From the NCBI GenBank assembly GCA_018823125.1, contig JAHJIW010000013.1, positions 1 through 64,000 of the forward strand: a DNA stretch of 64,000 bases. The letters are read 5' to 3'. The translations under genes were made by a program, and so were the position numbers. The notes beneath the pieces are model-generated. The model was not told where the DNA came from, did not search any database, and saw only the letters and a list, made by a program, of their open reading frames with translations. This DNA is from Candidatus Margulisiibacteriota bacterium. GTDB lineage: Bacteria > Margulisbacteria > WOR-1 > JAHJIW01. Of this stretch, positions 29,543 through 37,395 are shown in pieces (the stretch's first letter is position 1; each line of letters starts with the position of its first letter).

Positions 29543-30718
29543 CTAGTTTAGAGAAGACGGATTAATCTGACCACCTGGAACAAATATTTCCTTAATTGTT
29601 ATTGATTCAGCCCGTGGTGTTCCTGCACTCTCAACAACGTGAATTACAACATCAGCATATTCCACGCCTTCTACATAAGCAATCAAATGTATCCAAAATT
29701 CAGTAACACTTGACGCTAAAGTGATGTCCGAAAGAAGGGTTGTAGCCTCTTCCAGAATAGCTGAAATACCGAGAGCAGTGTAATCTACGTCACCACTCGA
29801 TGGCATTTGTGCCCAAGTTCCACCCGAAGCTAAAGCCAATTCTCTCGCATCAGACTCGGGTTGCGTTGTATATAAAGGTGATACCGCATAAATCGTTGCT
29901 CCTCCGTCTAATCCAGCAATCACTTCTGACGAAGTTACGGTACAATCGTGTTCAGAACTACCATCACCACTATAATGCATGCGAGCATCTGTAGTAATAA
30001 TAAATATTTTAACCGCTCCAGGTCTCCAGTTAACTCCAGAATAAGTTACTTCCGGAGTGCCAAATCTTGCAGTAGGATAACAACTACCATTATAAGCCCA
30101 CAATAAAGGACTCATCGGATTTTCAGGGAAACCGCCTCCTCCAGTTGCAACAACATTATTAAGATAACTTGCAACGTCAGCTGACGAATCAGTTAAATTG
30201 AAAAAGCCTCTTTCGTACCCTTGAGCAATTGCTTCAGTAGATGTATCCCAATAAGTAAATACTCCTACTTGAACATTTAAACCAGCGGCTTCTAAAGTAG
30301 AGAAAAAGTCATTCATGCTATTTTTTACTGCCGTTATTTCACCAACCATACTTCCAGTTGCATCAAGAATATGCAGTATGTCAATCGGAGTATCAATATC
30401 AAGTGCCTCTAACCTTCCGGAAGGGGCAGCGAGAGTAATTTCTGTTCCATCTGAACTAGCTGCTCCAGTAGTACTTAGCCACGCTCTATACGTAGCTCCA
30501 GTAACCGCTTCACCACTACTGTCAACTAAGCCCGCAATATTAATCGCAAGTCTTCCAGAAGTTGGCCATGACGCACTTGCAGTTAAAACTGTAGAAGGAT
30601 CTACAACTCTTCCTGGGTCAGCTTCTCCGCCGCCACCACTTGACGTAGAACAACCAAACAAGAAAGCCATTAATAGGAACACAGCAACAATCGGCAGAAA
30701 CTTAAACATTTTTTTCAT
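29543..30718 (-). CDS. VWA-domain lipoprotein
   Basis: 391 aa. Lipoprotein signal with lipobox LFGC (about residues 20-23), then a Gly/Ser-rich linker STSSGGGGEADPGR. A von Willebrand A domain starts near residue 110: DILHILDATGSMVGEI supplies the MIDAS DxTGS (Thr in place of the usual first Ser), and FIITTDARMHYSG the later Asp. Family knowledge: metal-dependent adhesion or protein interaction. SD AAGGAGGAG before the ATG; terminator at 29492-29520. Likely membrane-anchored outside the cytoplasm; ligand unknown. Confidence 0.85.
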   Translation of the reverse strand: MKKMFKFLPIVAVFLLMAFLFGCSTSSGGGGEADPGRVVDPSTVLTASASWPTSGRLAINIAGLVDSSGEAVTGATYRAWLSTTGAASSDGTEITLAAPSGRLEALDIDTPIDILHILDATGSMVGEITAVKNSMNDFFSTLEAAGLNVQVGVFTYWDTSTEAIAQGYERGFFNLTDSSADVASYLNNVVATGGGGFPENPMSPLLWAYNGSCYPTARFGTPEVTYSGVNWRPGAVKIFIITTDARMHYSGDGSSEHDCTVTSSEVIAGLDGGATIYAVSPLYTTQPESDARELALASGGTWAQMPSSGDVDYTALGISAILEEATTLLSDITLASSVTEFWIHLIAYVEGVEYADVVIHVVESAGTPRAESITIKEIFVPGGQINPSSLN

Positions 30719-30751
30719 TTTTCTCCTCCTTATTTTATTTTAAAAAATGCT

Positions 30752-30811
30752 TTTGTGGGTTGTCTACCCCACAACATATGTAAACTATACTATGTCAAAA
30801 ATATGTGTCAA
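30752..30811 (-). promoter_or_regulatory. Promoter and 5'UTR hairpin of the VWA gene
   Basis: Minus strand: TTGACA (30811 to 30806), 16-nt spacer, TATAGT (30789 to 30784). The leader then carries the inverted repeat TTGTGGG...CCCACAA (30752-30773, 8-nt loop) upstream of the SD. Confidence 0.6.
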
Positions 30812-30821
30812 GTTTTTTTTG

Positions 30822-31673
30822 CTAAATTTGTCCTTTGAGCCACTGCAGCGGTTCAACGCGCACATTATGCACACTTAAACCCAAATGCAGATGAATTCCG
30901 TTAGAAGCGCCGGTAGTCCCCATTTTTCCGATGATTGCGCCCTTTTCTACAATCTGTTCAGGCTCAACAAACACTTTTGATAAGTGATAATATAATGAAT
31001 GTACGCCCTGGCCATGATCAATAACTACGGTACCTCCAAAAACATCCAGCCAACGTGCTAAAACTACCTCTCCACTGTTTACCGCAAAGATATCTGTCTT
31101 TTCTTTTAGTTCACTGCCGAAGTCAACACCGCGATGCTGGCCTCGTTTTTGCCCGTTAACTGTTTCACGCGCACCAAAAGGTAAGGTAATGTAATAATTT
31201 TTCAGCGGATAAATAAAGGTCCCTTCCCAAAGCTGATGGGGATTTTCTTTTACCAAAACTTTTTCGATATGCACCCAGTCATCCATAACTTTAGGTCTTT
31301 TCATCAGTTTGGTTTTAGTTACCGGAACAGAGAAACTTGCTAGTCTAAAAACACCCGGTTTAATCTTTATCTGTTTAGTAATTTCTTGATCATTACCATC
31401 TGCATCTTGATAACTAATACTTAAAGGATAATAACCCGGAGAAGCGGTAAGCGGAATTGGAATATATGCCCGGTAGCCATCATTTACATCATATAAATAC
31501 AATGGTTTGGATAAAAACTCACCCTTAACTTCACTGATTTTTTCATCCGTAATAAGTTTTACGGTTAAAGTACGGCCGCGAGAAATGGCGGGATAACTGA
31601 CGTTTAAATCAACCTCGGCAGCTACCGCAGAGGCTAAAATCACTAAAAATAATAACGTGGCAATTCTTTTCAC
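30822..31673 (-). CDS. M23 (LytM/NlpD-type) metallopeptidase
   Basis: 283 aa from a GTG at 31673 that gives a clean signal peptide (KRIATLLFLVILASAVAAEV). A TTG 54 nt upstream would bury the promoter and lack a signal. The N-terminal half is a beta domain (PAISRGRTLTVKLI). The C-terminal M23 domain has HRGVDFGSEL (HxxxD, zinc), GTVVIDHGQGVHSLYYHLSK, and GIHLHLGL (HxH). All zinc ligands are present, so probably an active peptidoglycan endopeptidase in the periplasm. TGATATAAT ends 7 nt before the GTG with no SD: a leaderless candidate. Confidence 0.87.
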   Translation of the reverse strand: MKRIATLLFLVILASAVAAEVDLNVSYPAISRGRTLTVKLITDEKISEVKGEFLSKPLYLYDVNDGYRAYIPIPLTASPGYYPLSISYQDADGNDQEITKQIKIKPGVFRLASFSVPVTKTKLMKRPKVMDDWVHIEKVLVKENPHQLWEGTFIYPLKNYYITLPFGARETVNGQKRGQHRGVDFGSELKEKTDIFAVNSGEVVLARWLDVFGGTVVIDHGQGVHSLYYHLSKVFVEPEQIVEKGAIIGKMGTTGASNGIHLHLGLSVHNVRVEPLQWLKGQI

Positions 31674-31740
31674 GGCATAAATTATATCACACTTGACAAC
31701 TCGGCTACACAGTGTTACTTTATTCAAAAAGGTGCTACTA
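31673..31740. promoter_or_regulatory. Divergent M23 / nikR promoter region
   Basis: Plus (nikR): TTGACA 31693-31698, 17-nt spacer, TACTTT 31716-31721. Minus (M23): extended -10 TGATATAAT ending at 31681. GTGTTAC 31712-31718 overlaps the nikR -10 and resembles one half of the NikR site known from other phyla; a near-copy GTGCTAC lies at 31732-31738 in direct orientation. Confidence 0.55.
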
Positions 31741-32153
31741 TGAAAACTACTCGTTTTGGAATGTCTCTGGATGATGAATTATTAAAACACTTCGATGCCT
31801 TAATCGATAAAAAAGGCTATGCTAATCGCTCGGAAGCGATTCGCGACCTAATTCGCGACCTTATAACCCAGGAAGAATGGAAAGTTTCTGATAAAGAAAT
31901 GGTTGGAACCGTAACATTGGTTTTTAACCATGAAGCTCATGAACTATCTGATAAATTAACTGATCTACAACATAACTTTTTTAAAAATATTGTTTCAAGC
32001 ACTCACATTCATTTAGATCATCATAATTGTCTGGAAGTTTTAATTCTTAAGGGAAAAAGCAAAGACATTAAAACCATTTCAGACAAATTAATCAGTACCA
32101 AGGGCGTAAAACACGGCAAGCTGGTAATGACCTCTTCCGGAAAAAATATTTAA
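31740..32153 (+). CDS. nikR: NikR, nickel-responsive regulator
   Basis: 137 aa. N-terminal ribbon-helix-helix (TTRFGMSLDDELLKHFDALIDKKGYANRSEAIRDLIRD) and C-terminal ACT-like metal domain. The square-planar nickel ligands are in place: His of DLQHNFF and the HIHLDHHNCLEVL block (HxH and Cys). Represses nickel uptake genes when nickel is bound. First gene before cbiM and the PDGLE gene, so likely controls them and itself. Confidence 0.95.
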   Translation: MKTTRFGMSLDDELLKHFDALIDKKGYANRSEAIRDLIRDLITQEEWKVSDKEMVGTVTLVFNHEAHELSDKLTDLQHNFFKNIVSSTHIHLDHHNCLEVLILKGKSKDIKTISDKLISTKGVKHGKLVMTSSGKNI

Positions 32154-32164
32154 AGGAGAAAAAT

Positions 32165-32878
32165 ATGCATATTCCAAATGGTTTTGTCGATCCCAAAATT
32201 TCAACCGGTTTAGCTTTTGCGGCCGCCGGAGCACTGGCCTATTGTTTAAATAAAGTTAAACAAGCAGTTACGGCCCCTGCGCTACAACAAGCACTTGCCG
32301 GCGCCGGAGAAAAAGTTACCACCATAACCTCCAAGGCGCGCAAAGTTTTAACTCAAAACGGTAGACAAACTATCGAAAAAATCGGGCTGATGGCCGGTTT
32401 AATATTTGCCGCACAAATGTTTAACTTCCCGATTGCCTCCGGAACCTCAGGCCACTTAATTGGTGGAGCTTTAGCGGTAATCGTTTTAGGTCCAGCTGCT
32501 GGAACCCTGGCCGTCGCACTAGTGGTAATTATTCAATCCTTATTTTTTGCAGATGGCGGAATCCTGATTTTAGGCGGAAACATAGTCAACATGGCAGTTA
32601 TTGGCGGACTCCTCACCTATTATATATATGTATGGCTTAAAAAATTAACTAAGAGCTTTGTGGTTTCGGCAGCACTAGCCGCCTGGTGTTCAGTCATGTT
32701 AGCCGCAACGGCAACCTCAGTTGAGATTGGATTATCCGGAACTTTTGCTTTAAGCGCAGTTCTTCCCGCCATGTTAAAAACCCACGCAGTTATTGGAGTT
32801 GCAGAAGGATTCATTACAGTTGCACTATTAGGAATATTAAGAAATGTTAAATTCTACAATAACGAGGAAAAAATCTAA
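32165..32878 (+). CDS. cbiM: CbiM/NikM, substrate component of an ECF nickel/cobalt transporter
   Basis: 237 aa. Starts MHIPNGFVDPKI; the N-terminal Met-His-Ile supplies the metal site in this family. Contains AAQMFNFPIASGTSGHLIGGALAVIVLGP and FADGGILILGGNIVNMAVIGG, both diagnostic. About six TM helices. An extra segment of about 30 aa after TM1 (APALQQALAGAGEKVTTITS) lengthens the first loop. SD AAAGGAGAAA. Downstream of nikR, which favours nickel over cobalt. No cbiQ/cbiO follows. Confidence 0.92.
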   Translation: MHIPNGFVDPKISTGLAFAAAGALAYCLNKVKQAVTAPALQQALAGAGEKVTTITSKARKVLTQNGRQTIEKIGLMAGLIFAAQMFNFPIASGTSGHLIGGALAVIVLGPAAGTLAVALVVIIQSLFFADGGILILGGNIVNMAVIGGLLTYYIYVWLKKLTKSFVVSAALAAWCSVMLAATATSVEIGLSGTFALSAVLPAMLKTHAVIGVAEGFITVALLGILRNVKFYNNEEKI

Positions 32879-33171
32879 TGAAAGTTTATTTAAAAGTAAT
32901 TTTATTAATTATAGTAATCGCAGTTTCAGCTTCTTTCTTTGCTTCTTCTCATCCTGATGGATTGGAATGGGTAGCCGAAAAATTAGGATTTATTGAAACC
33001 GCAAAAGAAAGCTCATCCATTATGACTGACTATACCATGCCGTTTATTCAGCATGCAGGGATTTCGACGGCGGTGGCGGGATTAGCGGGAGTGGGTTTGA
33101 TATTAGGTTTGCTTTGGGGAGTTAAATTATTTTTTACAAAATTAAATCCTAATCATCCCGCTCGTATCTGA
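32878..33171 (+). CDS. PDGLE-domain protein (CbiN/NikN-like)
   Basis: 97 aa, two TM helices (about 4-22 and 60-85) around the family motif SSHPDGLEWVAEKLGFIE. Small subunit that pairs with CbiM/NikM in metal ECF transporters. Start overlaps the cbiM stop (TAATG). Its 3' end overlaps the convergent gene at 33149 by 23 nt. Last gene of nikR-cbiM-PDGLE; the energising T and A components are missing here. Confidence 0.88.
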   Translation: MKVYLKVILLIIVIAVSASFFASSHPDGLEWVAEKLGFIETAKESSSIMTDYTMPFIQHAGISTAVAGLAGVGLILGLLWGVKLFFTKLNPNHPARI

Positions 33172-34267
33172 TTCTGGATTTAAAATTATCCACTAAAGCA
33201 CGCCACAAATCATTAGCAACGGATAACTCCAACAATTTTCCAAAATTTTGTTCGTCAGGGCGGCTAATCGTATCGGTAGTCAGCACACTGTCAACCCCGG
33301 CATGCTCTTCCAAAATTTGGAAGCGTCCGGAATGACGGCCCATATGTAAAGCGGCAATCATAACCGCACTGGCGCCAGAGCGTAAAAATGCTTCGATCAC
33401 TGGCTCCAGCGGCTCATCTTCGTATAATCGATCTCCAAATAAAACTACAATTTTATTTTCAACATTACCATCCGTTACCCGCAGCGGGCCTTTTCCTTTA
33501 CCGGGCGACAGCACAGCTAAATGTTCTCTAAAATGGGAACCATAAAGATCGCGCACAAACTGCGCCACATAAATTTCCTGTTCGACATCACGATGTTGTT
33601 GCCGACTGGTATCCGTACTTCTGCGTGCCTTTCCTTCAAAAGAAGAAAAAACCATTCCGCTTAATGTATCTCTCCCTACCTCATCATTAAAATAATCTTT
33701 AAATAATAATCCGGCATCCAATCGTACTATCGGAATTGCATAAGCGCTTCCGACCCCTTTACGAGTCAATCCCGGCGCCGAAAGATCAAAAATATCTCTA
33801 CCGATTGAAGTTAACGGGAAATTATAAGTTAAGACCGCCCGGAGTTGACGCGTAGCCGCGTATCTTCCTAGATTATTAGCTAATTTCATTAAATCGACTG
33901 GATTGCTGGCCGGTAAATGCGGAAAAACTACAACCGAATTTGCTCCGTTACGGGAAATGGCACTCATAAAAACCCTGAGGCGCATTTCATCCTGGGCATA
34001 AGTATGCGGATTCCATCCGGAGACAATATAAGTCCAGGCTCCTTTTAAAGTTGCTTCGGGAACGCTGCGGCGGCCCCTTTCTTTTGCGCCTCCAACCTGA
34101 CAATATATTTCTCCGCAAGCAAACTGCTTCAATCCCATCGGAGTAGATTTTACTCCCCGACCCTGCAGCAGCCGATCACGAAACTCAGGAGAAACGCCGT
34201 GTACAATTACCCGGAATCTCCCTCTTCCTCCAACCATTTTCTCAACACTATTTAATTTTCCCGGCAT
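33149..34267 (-). CDS. Degenerate PRPP-synthetase paralogue
   Basis: 372 aa. Fold-level resemblance to ribose-phosphate pyrophosphokinase: VIVHGVSPEFRDRLL, a central DEMRLRVFMSAISRNGANSVVVFPHLPAS where the family has its LLxxDAxxRxxAxRI...PYxxYARQDR block, and a C-terminal half with NKIVVLFGDRLYEDEPLEPVIEAFLRSGASAVMIAALHMG and VLTTDTISRP. The PRPP-binding loop (DDIIDTAGT in the neighbouring paralogue) is replaced by GDRLYEDEP and the YARQDR motif is lost, so catalysis is doubtful. Six nt after the intact paralogue. Could be a regulatory partner, as PAP proteins are in eukaryotes; that is inference. Confidence 0.7.
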   Translation of the reverse strand: MPGKLNSVEKMVGGRGRFRVIVHGVSPEFRDRLLQGRGVKSTPMGLKQFACGEIYCQVGGAKERGRRSVPEATLKGAWTYIVSGWNPHTYAQDEMRLRVFMSAISRNGANSVVVFPHLPASNPVDLMKLANNLGRYAATRQLRAVLTYNFPLTSIGRDIFDLSAPGLTRKGVGSAYAIPIVRLDAGLLFKDYFNDEVGRDTLSGMVFSSFEGKARRSTDTSRQQHRDVEQEIYVAQFVRDLYGSHFREHLAVLSPGKGKGPLRVTDGNVENKIVVLFGDRLYEDEPLEPVIEAFLRSGASAVMIAALHMGRHSGRFQILEEHAGVDSVLTTDTISRPDEQNFGKLLELSVANDLWRALVDNFKSRIRYERDD

Positions 34268-34273
34268 AATATC

Positions 34274-35473
34274 CTACCCCTTGTATACCAAACCAGCACT
34301 GCTTAAAGACTTCCCCAGATAAATTCGTTCGATAACACTCGATAAAAGCGGCACGGCCGAACGGATCCGCATTCCCTCAACCTGATGCTCCGGTCTAAGC
34401 TGCATGGTATCGGAAATAGTCAAACTATCAATGACCTGATCTTCATTTAGAATTCGATTCATCTTTTCTGGCGCCTGACCAGAGAAAATCGGATGCGTAG
34501 CCATCACGTGAACTTCTTTCGCTCCGCTTTGCTTTAATACGTAAACGATGGCTTCAATGGTTCCCGCCGTATCAATTATATCGTCAATAACGACCACAAT
34601 TTTACCTGCAACATCACCGATTAACGCGGCATCCCCCACTACGTTATGCCCGCTCCTAGACTTTGAAGCTTGGACTAAATGTTCAGCATAGGCGCTGCCC
34701 CAGATTGCTTTGGCATAAGACTCCACCATCTTTGAACGACCCAGATCCGGAGGAGTAAGTTTCACCTCATCTAATTTCTTCCTAAATCTTCTTCTAATAT
34801 CCCGGATAAAATATTTTGAAAGAGTTAAATTATTAACCGGCATAGTTCTGAAAAAGCCCACGATCGCCGGGTTGTGCAGGTCAACCGTATTAAAGGTACC
34901 AATAATGCGGCGCCCCTGATAAATACGCACCCGGTCCTGATGCTCTCCAAAAGCTAATGTAGGAGCCAGGGTATCCAGAAAAGCAGCCATGTCTGATGCC
35001 GAAAGCGGTTCTCTTTCTTCTCCAATCCGATCCTGCCGGGCATAGTGGAAACAAGGATTAGTAACGATTACTCTTTTGGGACCCATTAAACCAAGCTGTA
35101 AAACGGTAGATTCTAATTCAGAAATTTCTCGATTTAATACATCAATGCCCTGATTGGCATTACCAATTAAAAATACCCAATGGTTTTCTAAATCGGCATT
35201 GATTTTTACGTCAGGGGATCCACAGGGAGACTTTCCAATTTCAGCAGAAATCAACGGAACTTTTAGGTTTCTAGAAACTCCCGTCGCCAAGTGCATAGCA
35301 GAAGGACAGCCAACGATTGCAATCCGATCATAATTACTTCCCTTTTGACGCGCTCGTTGCTCAAGGGGGTACAAACGTCTAGCTGCAACTGGAGAAGTTT
35401 TTAATAAATTTGTTCTACCGCTTGGCATATACACTCCAAGAATATATATTTTGTCTCGCTTTTCTATCGGCAT
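34274..35473 (-). CDS. Ribose-phosphate pyrophosphokinase-like enzyme (PRPP synthetase)
   Basis: 399 aa, longer than the usual 310-320. Family motifs are kept: NPCFHYARQDRIGEEREPLSASDMAAFL (ATP-site Arg/Gln/Asp), TVDLHNPAIVGFF, and the PRPP loop IVVVIDDIIDTAGTIEAIV followed by VHVMATHPIFSGQA and DSLTISDT. The extra length is N-terminal and around 230-270. Probably makes PRPP from ribose 5-phosphate and ATP. Between an unknown gene and a degenerate paralogue, and divergent from hisG, which consumes PRPP. Confidence 0.82.
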   Translation of the reverse strand: MPIEKRDKIYILGVYMPSGRTNLLKTSPVAARRLYPLEQRARQKGSNYDRIAIVGCPSAMHLATGVSRNLKVPLISAEIGKSPCGSPDVKINADLENHWVFLIGNANQGIDVLNREISELESTVLQLGLMGPKRVIVTNPCFHYARQDRIGEEREPLSASDMAAFLDTLAPTLAFGEHQDRVRIYQGRRIIGTFNTVDLHNPAIVGFFRTMPVNNLTLSKYFIRDIRRRFRKKLDEVKLTPPDLGRSKMVESYAKAIWGSAYAEHLVQASKSRSGHNVVGDAALIGDVAGKIVVVIDDIIDTAGTIEAIVYVLKQSGAKEVHVMATHPIFSGQAPEKMNRILNEDQVIDSLTISDTMQLRPEHQVEGMRIRSAVPLLSSVIERIYLGKSLSSAGLVYKG

Positions 35474-35564
35474 AAATGTATAAAAATTTCAGTTTGGGAA
35501 GCGGTTTTTTTGGGGTATTGGGAAAGCATTGATTTTAGGGGGATTGCATGGGGCATTTAGATAA

Positions 35565-36272
35565 CTATTTGTCTGATTGTCGCGTGTAACTTACATTTGG
35601 AAAAACTAGTTCTTCCCGAATTAACACTTCAAAATCAAACGGCAAAAGATTGCGTGCCGCCGAATAAACACAACCTACCAACTCATTATTTTCGCGGTAG
35701 CCAAACTCACCCATTAAATCTATCTGACTGACACCAATACTTTTTAAAATATCTACTAACGGCATCCAGGAAGCATCGATTAAACGTGGATCCATGCTTA
35801 AACGTCCGACCTGTCGAGGAGTTCTTAGATACCCGCTGAGGAGCGGATCGCTTTCACTGTCTGGATGGTTCCATACCGGACGCGGTCTTCCATTTCTTGT
35901 AGTTACCCTAACCAATAAACTAGAACCAAAATCTAATTCCTGCAACAAGGTATTGGCTGGCTCCAAATCTTTCATACCAATAAAAATAAATAGAGGTAAT
36001 GATAACTGCGCTACTTCCCTTTTCATTCGCTCAACAAACTGATGGTATTGGCTAAAGTCAGTATGCTCTGATAACTGATCACAAGAAAAAGGATATTTCG
36101 GTTTCCCGTCTGCATCAAACATGTGAAGCGCTGCACAAAAAGGGTGAATCCAGCCAACCACCCGGCCACCACTAGCCCGCACCGCAGCCGTTGCCCGCTG
36201 GTGATTATGATCCACAAAACGAAGGCCTTCTCTTAAAGAAGAAACCGGCATCATATTTAATTTTCCAGGCAT
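35565..36272 (-). CDS. Unknown protein upstream of the PRPP-synthetase pair
   Basis: 235 aa; family not recognised. No signal peptide or TM. Mixed alpha/beta sequence with HNHQRATAAVRASGGRVVGWIHPFCAALH and a hydrophobic strand LPLFIFIGMKDLEP. The first six residues, MPGKLN, are identical to those of the degenerate PRPP-synthetase paralogue at 33149, and the underlying DNA is nearly identical too. SD AAGGAG. First gene of the operon leading to the two PRPP-synthetase genes, so a link to PRPP or nucleotide metabolism is plausible only by context. Confidence 0.6.
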   Translation of the reverse strand: MPGKLNMMPVSSLREGLRFVDHNHQRATAAVRASGGRVVGWIHPFCAALHMFDADGKPKYPFSCDQLSEHTDFSQYHQFVERMKREVAQLSLPLFIFIGMKDLEPANTLLQELDFGSSLLVRVTTRNGRPRPVWNHPDSESDPLLSGYLRTPRQVGRLSMDPRLIDASWMPLVDILKSIGVSQIDLMGEFGYRENNELVGCVYSAARNLLPFDFEVLIREELVFPNVSYTRQSDK

Positions 36273-36324
36273 ATACTACTCCTTATTATCTATCGTCAAT
36301 TTTGGCCTAAAATCGCAGAAAAAT

Positions 36325-36353
36325 TTGCAAAAATTTATACACCTTGTTACAAT
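36325..36353 (+). promoter_or_regulatory. hisG promoter
   Basis: TTGCAA 36325-36330, 17-nt spacer, TACAAT 36348-36353 with an extended TG; SD AAGGAG precedes the ATG at 36385. Confidence 0.65.
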
Positions 36354-36384
36354 ACGCGCGGAAAGAAATCATAAGGAGTAAATC

Positions 36385-37260
36385 ATGGCAAAAAAATTAA
36401 AATTAGGACTTCCCAAAGGCAGCTTACAGGAACAAACTTTTGAATTACTAAAAAAAGCGGGTTTTAAAGTAAGTGTTTCTTCTCGGTCATATTTTCCGCG
36501 CGTCAATGATGACGAAATTGAAGTGCAATTAGCCCGTTCGCAAGAGATGGCCCGCTACGTTGAAGCCGGCGTGGTAGATGTGGGAATCTGTGGTCTGGAT
36601 TGGGCCAAAGATTCGGGCTGTAATTATAAAATTTTAGCCGATTTAATTTATGCCAAACAAGGTTTGCGCAAAGTAAGATGGGTCCTGGCCGTTCCCGAAA
36701 ACTCTAAAATCAAAAGTGTTAAAAATTTAAAAGGTAAAATCATTGCTACCGAATTGGTTGAAACCACCAAAAAATATTTAAAGAAAAATAAGGTAAACGC
36801 AAAAGTTGAATTTTCCTGGGGAGCCACCGAGGCTAAACCGCCTAAATTAGCCGATGCCATCGTTGAATTAACCGAAACCGGATCATCACTCCAAGCTAAC
36901 AAGCTAAAAATCCTTGATACCATTATGGAATCTTATACCGTGGTAATTGCCAACGAAAAATCGATCAAAGACCCCTGGATTAAAAACAAGGTAGAAAATC
37001 TGATTATGCTTTTAAAAGGAGCCTTAAATGCTGAAGTAAAAGTCGGCATAAAATTAAACGTTAAAAAATCAAATTTAAAGAAAATCTTATCACTGCTGCC
37101 GGCGCTGCAAACCCCCACTATTTCAGCCTTATCCAATAAAGTCTGGGTGGATGTGGATACCATCATTGACGAACCGGTGGTTCGAGAGTTAATTCCAAAA
37201 CTTAAACGTGCCGGCGCCCAAGGCATTGTGGAGTATCCACTTAACAAAGTAATTTATTAA
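36385..37260 (+). CDS. hisG: HisG, ATP phosphoribosyltransferase (long form)
   Basis: 291 aa, the long HisG type with a C-terminal ACT-like regulatory domain (about 215-291, ending GAQGIVEYPLNKVI). Condenses ATP and PRPP in the first step of histidine synthesis. Motifs: LGLPKGSLQEQTFELLKKAGF, GVVDVGICGLDWAKDSG, and the PRPP-binding region DAIVELTETGSSLQANKLKILD. SD AAGGAG 8 nt before the ATG. Does not need HisZ. Divergent from the PRPP-synthetase operon. Confidence 0.95.
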   Translation: MAKKLKLGLPKGSLQEQTFELLKKAGFKVSVSSRSYFPRVNDDEIEVQLARSQEMARYVEAGVVDVGICGLDWAKDSGCNYKILADLIYAKQGLRKVRWVLAVPENSKIKSVKNLKGKIIATELVETTKKYLKKNKVNAKVEFSWGATEAKPPKLADAIVELTETGSSLQANKLKILDTIMESYTVVIANEKSIKDPWIKNKVENLIMLLKGALNAEVKVGIKLNVKKSNLKKILSLLPALQTPTISALSNKVWVDVDTIIDEPVVRELIPKLKRAGAQGIVEYPLNKVIY

Positions 37261-37261
37261 G

Positions 37262-37300
37262 ATTTCACAAAAATAATTCCCCCCAAAAGTGAAATTTTTT
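37262..37300 (+). terminator. Weak terminator after hisG
   Basis: ATTTCAC (37262-37268) pairs with GTGAAAT (37289-37295) across a 20-nt loop, followed by TTTTTT. The distal arm is part of the 27-bp direct repeat. Confidence 0.45.
37272..37298 (+). repeat. 27-bp direct repeat, left copy
   Basis: 24 of 27 bases match 41105-41131; the identical core is CCAAAAGTGAAATTTT. The two copies bracket the HEAT gene pair. Confidence 0.75.
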
Positions 37301-37342
37301 AGATCTAATACCGATATTTGATCAGAACAGAGGATCATTTAG

Positions 37343-37373
37343 AAACCCGATGCAAATTCATCGGGTTTTTTAT
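37343..37373 (+). terminator. Intrinsic terminator before the HEAT gene
   Basis: Perfect stem AAACCCGATG/CATCGGGTTT with a 6-nt loop, then a T-run. Lies between hisG and the real start of the HEAT gene; it excludes the longer TTG reading frame that crosses it. Confidence 0.8.
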
Positions 37374-37395
37374 TTATAAACAAGGGGGAATTAAA

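Noticed and set aside
28345..31672. TPP, preQ1, SAM or NiCo riboswitches before thiE, queE, metF and nikR
   Set aside because: The spaces upstream are too short or, for thiE and metF, the promoter abuts the start codon, leaving no leader for a riboswitch.
37318..37395. Upstream TTG start for the HEAT gene
   Set aside because: It would translate across an intrinsic terminator; the ATG at 37396 has a clear SD and its N-terminus matches the next gene.
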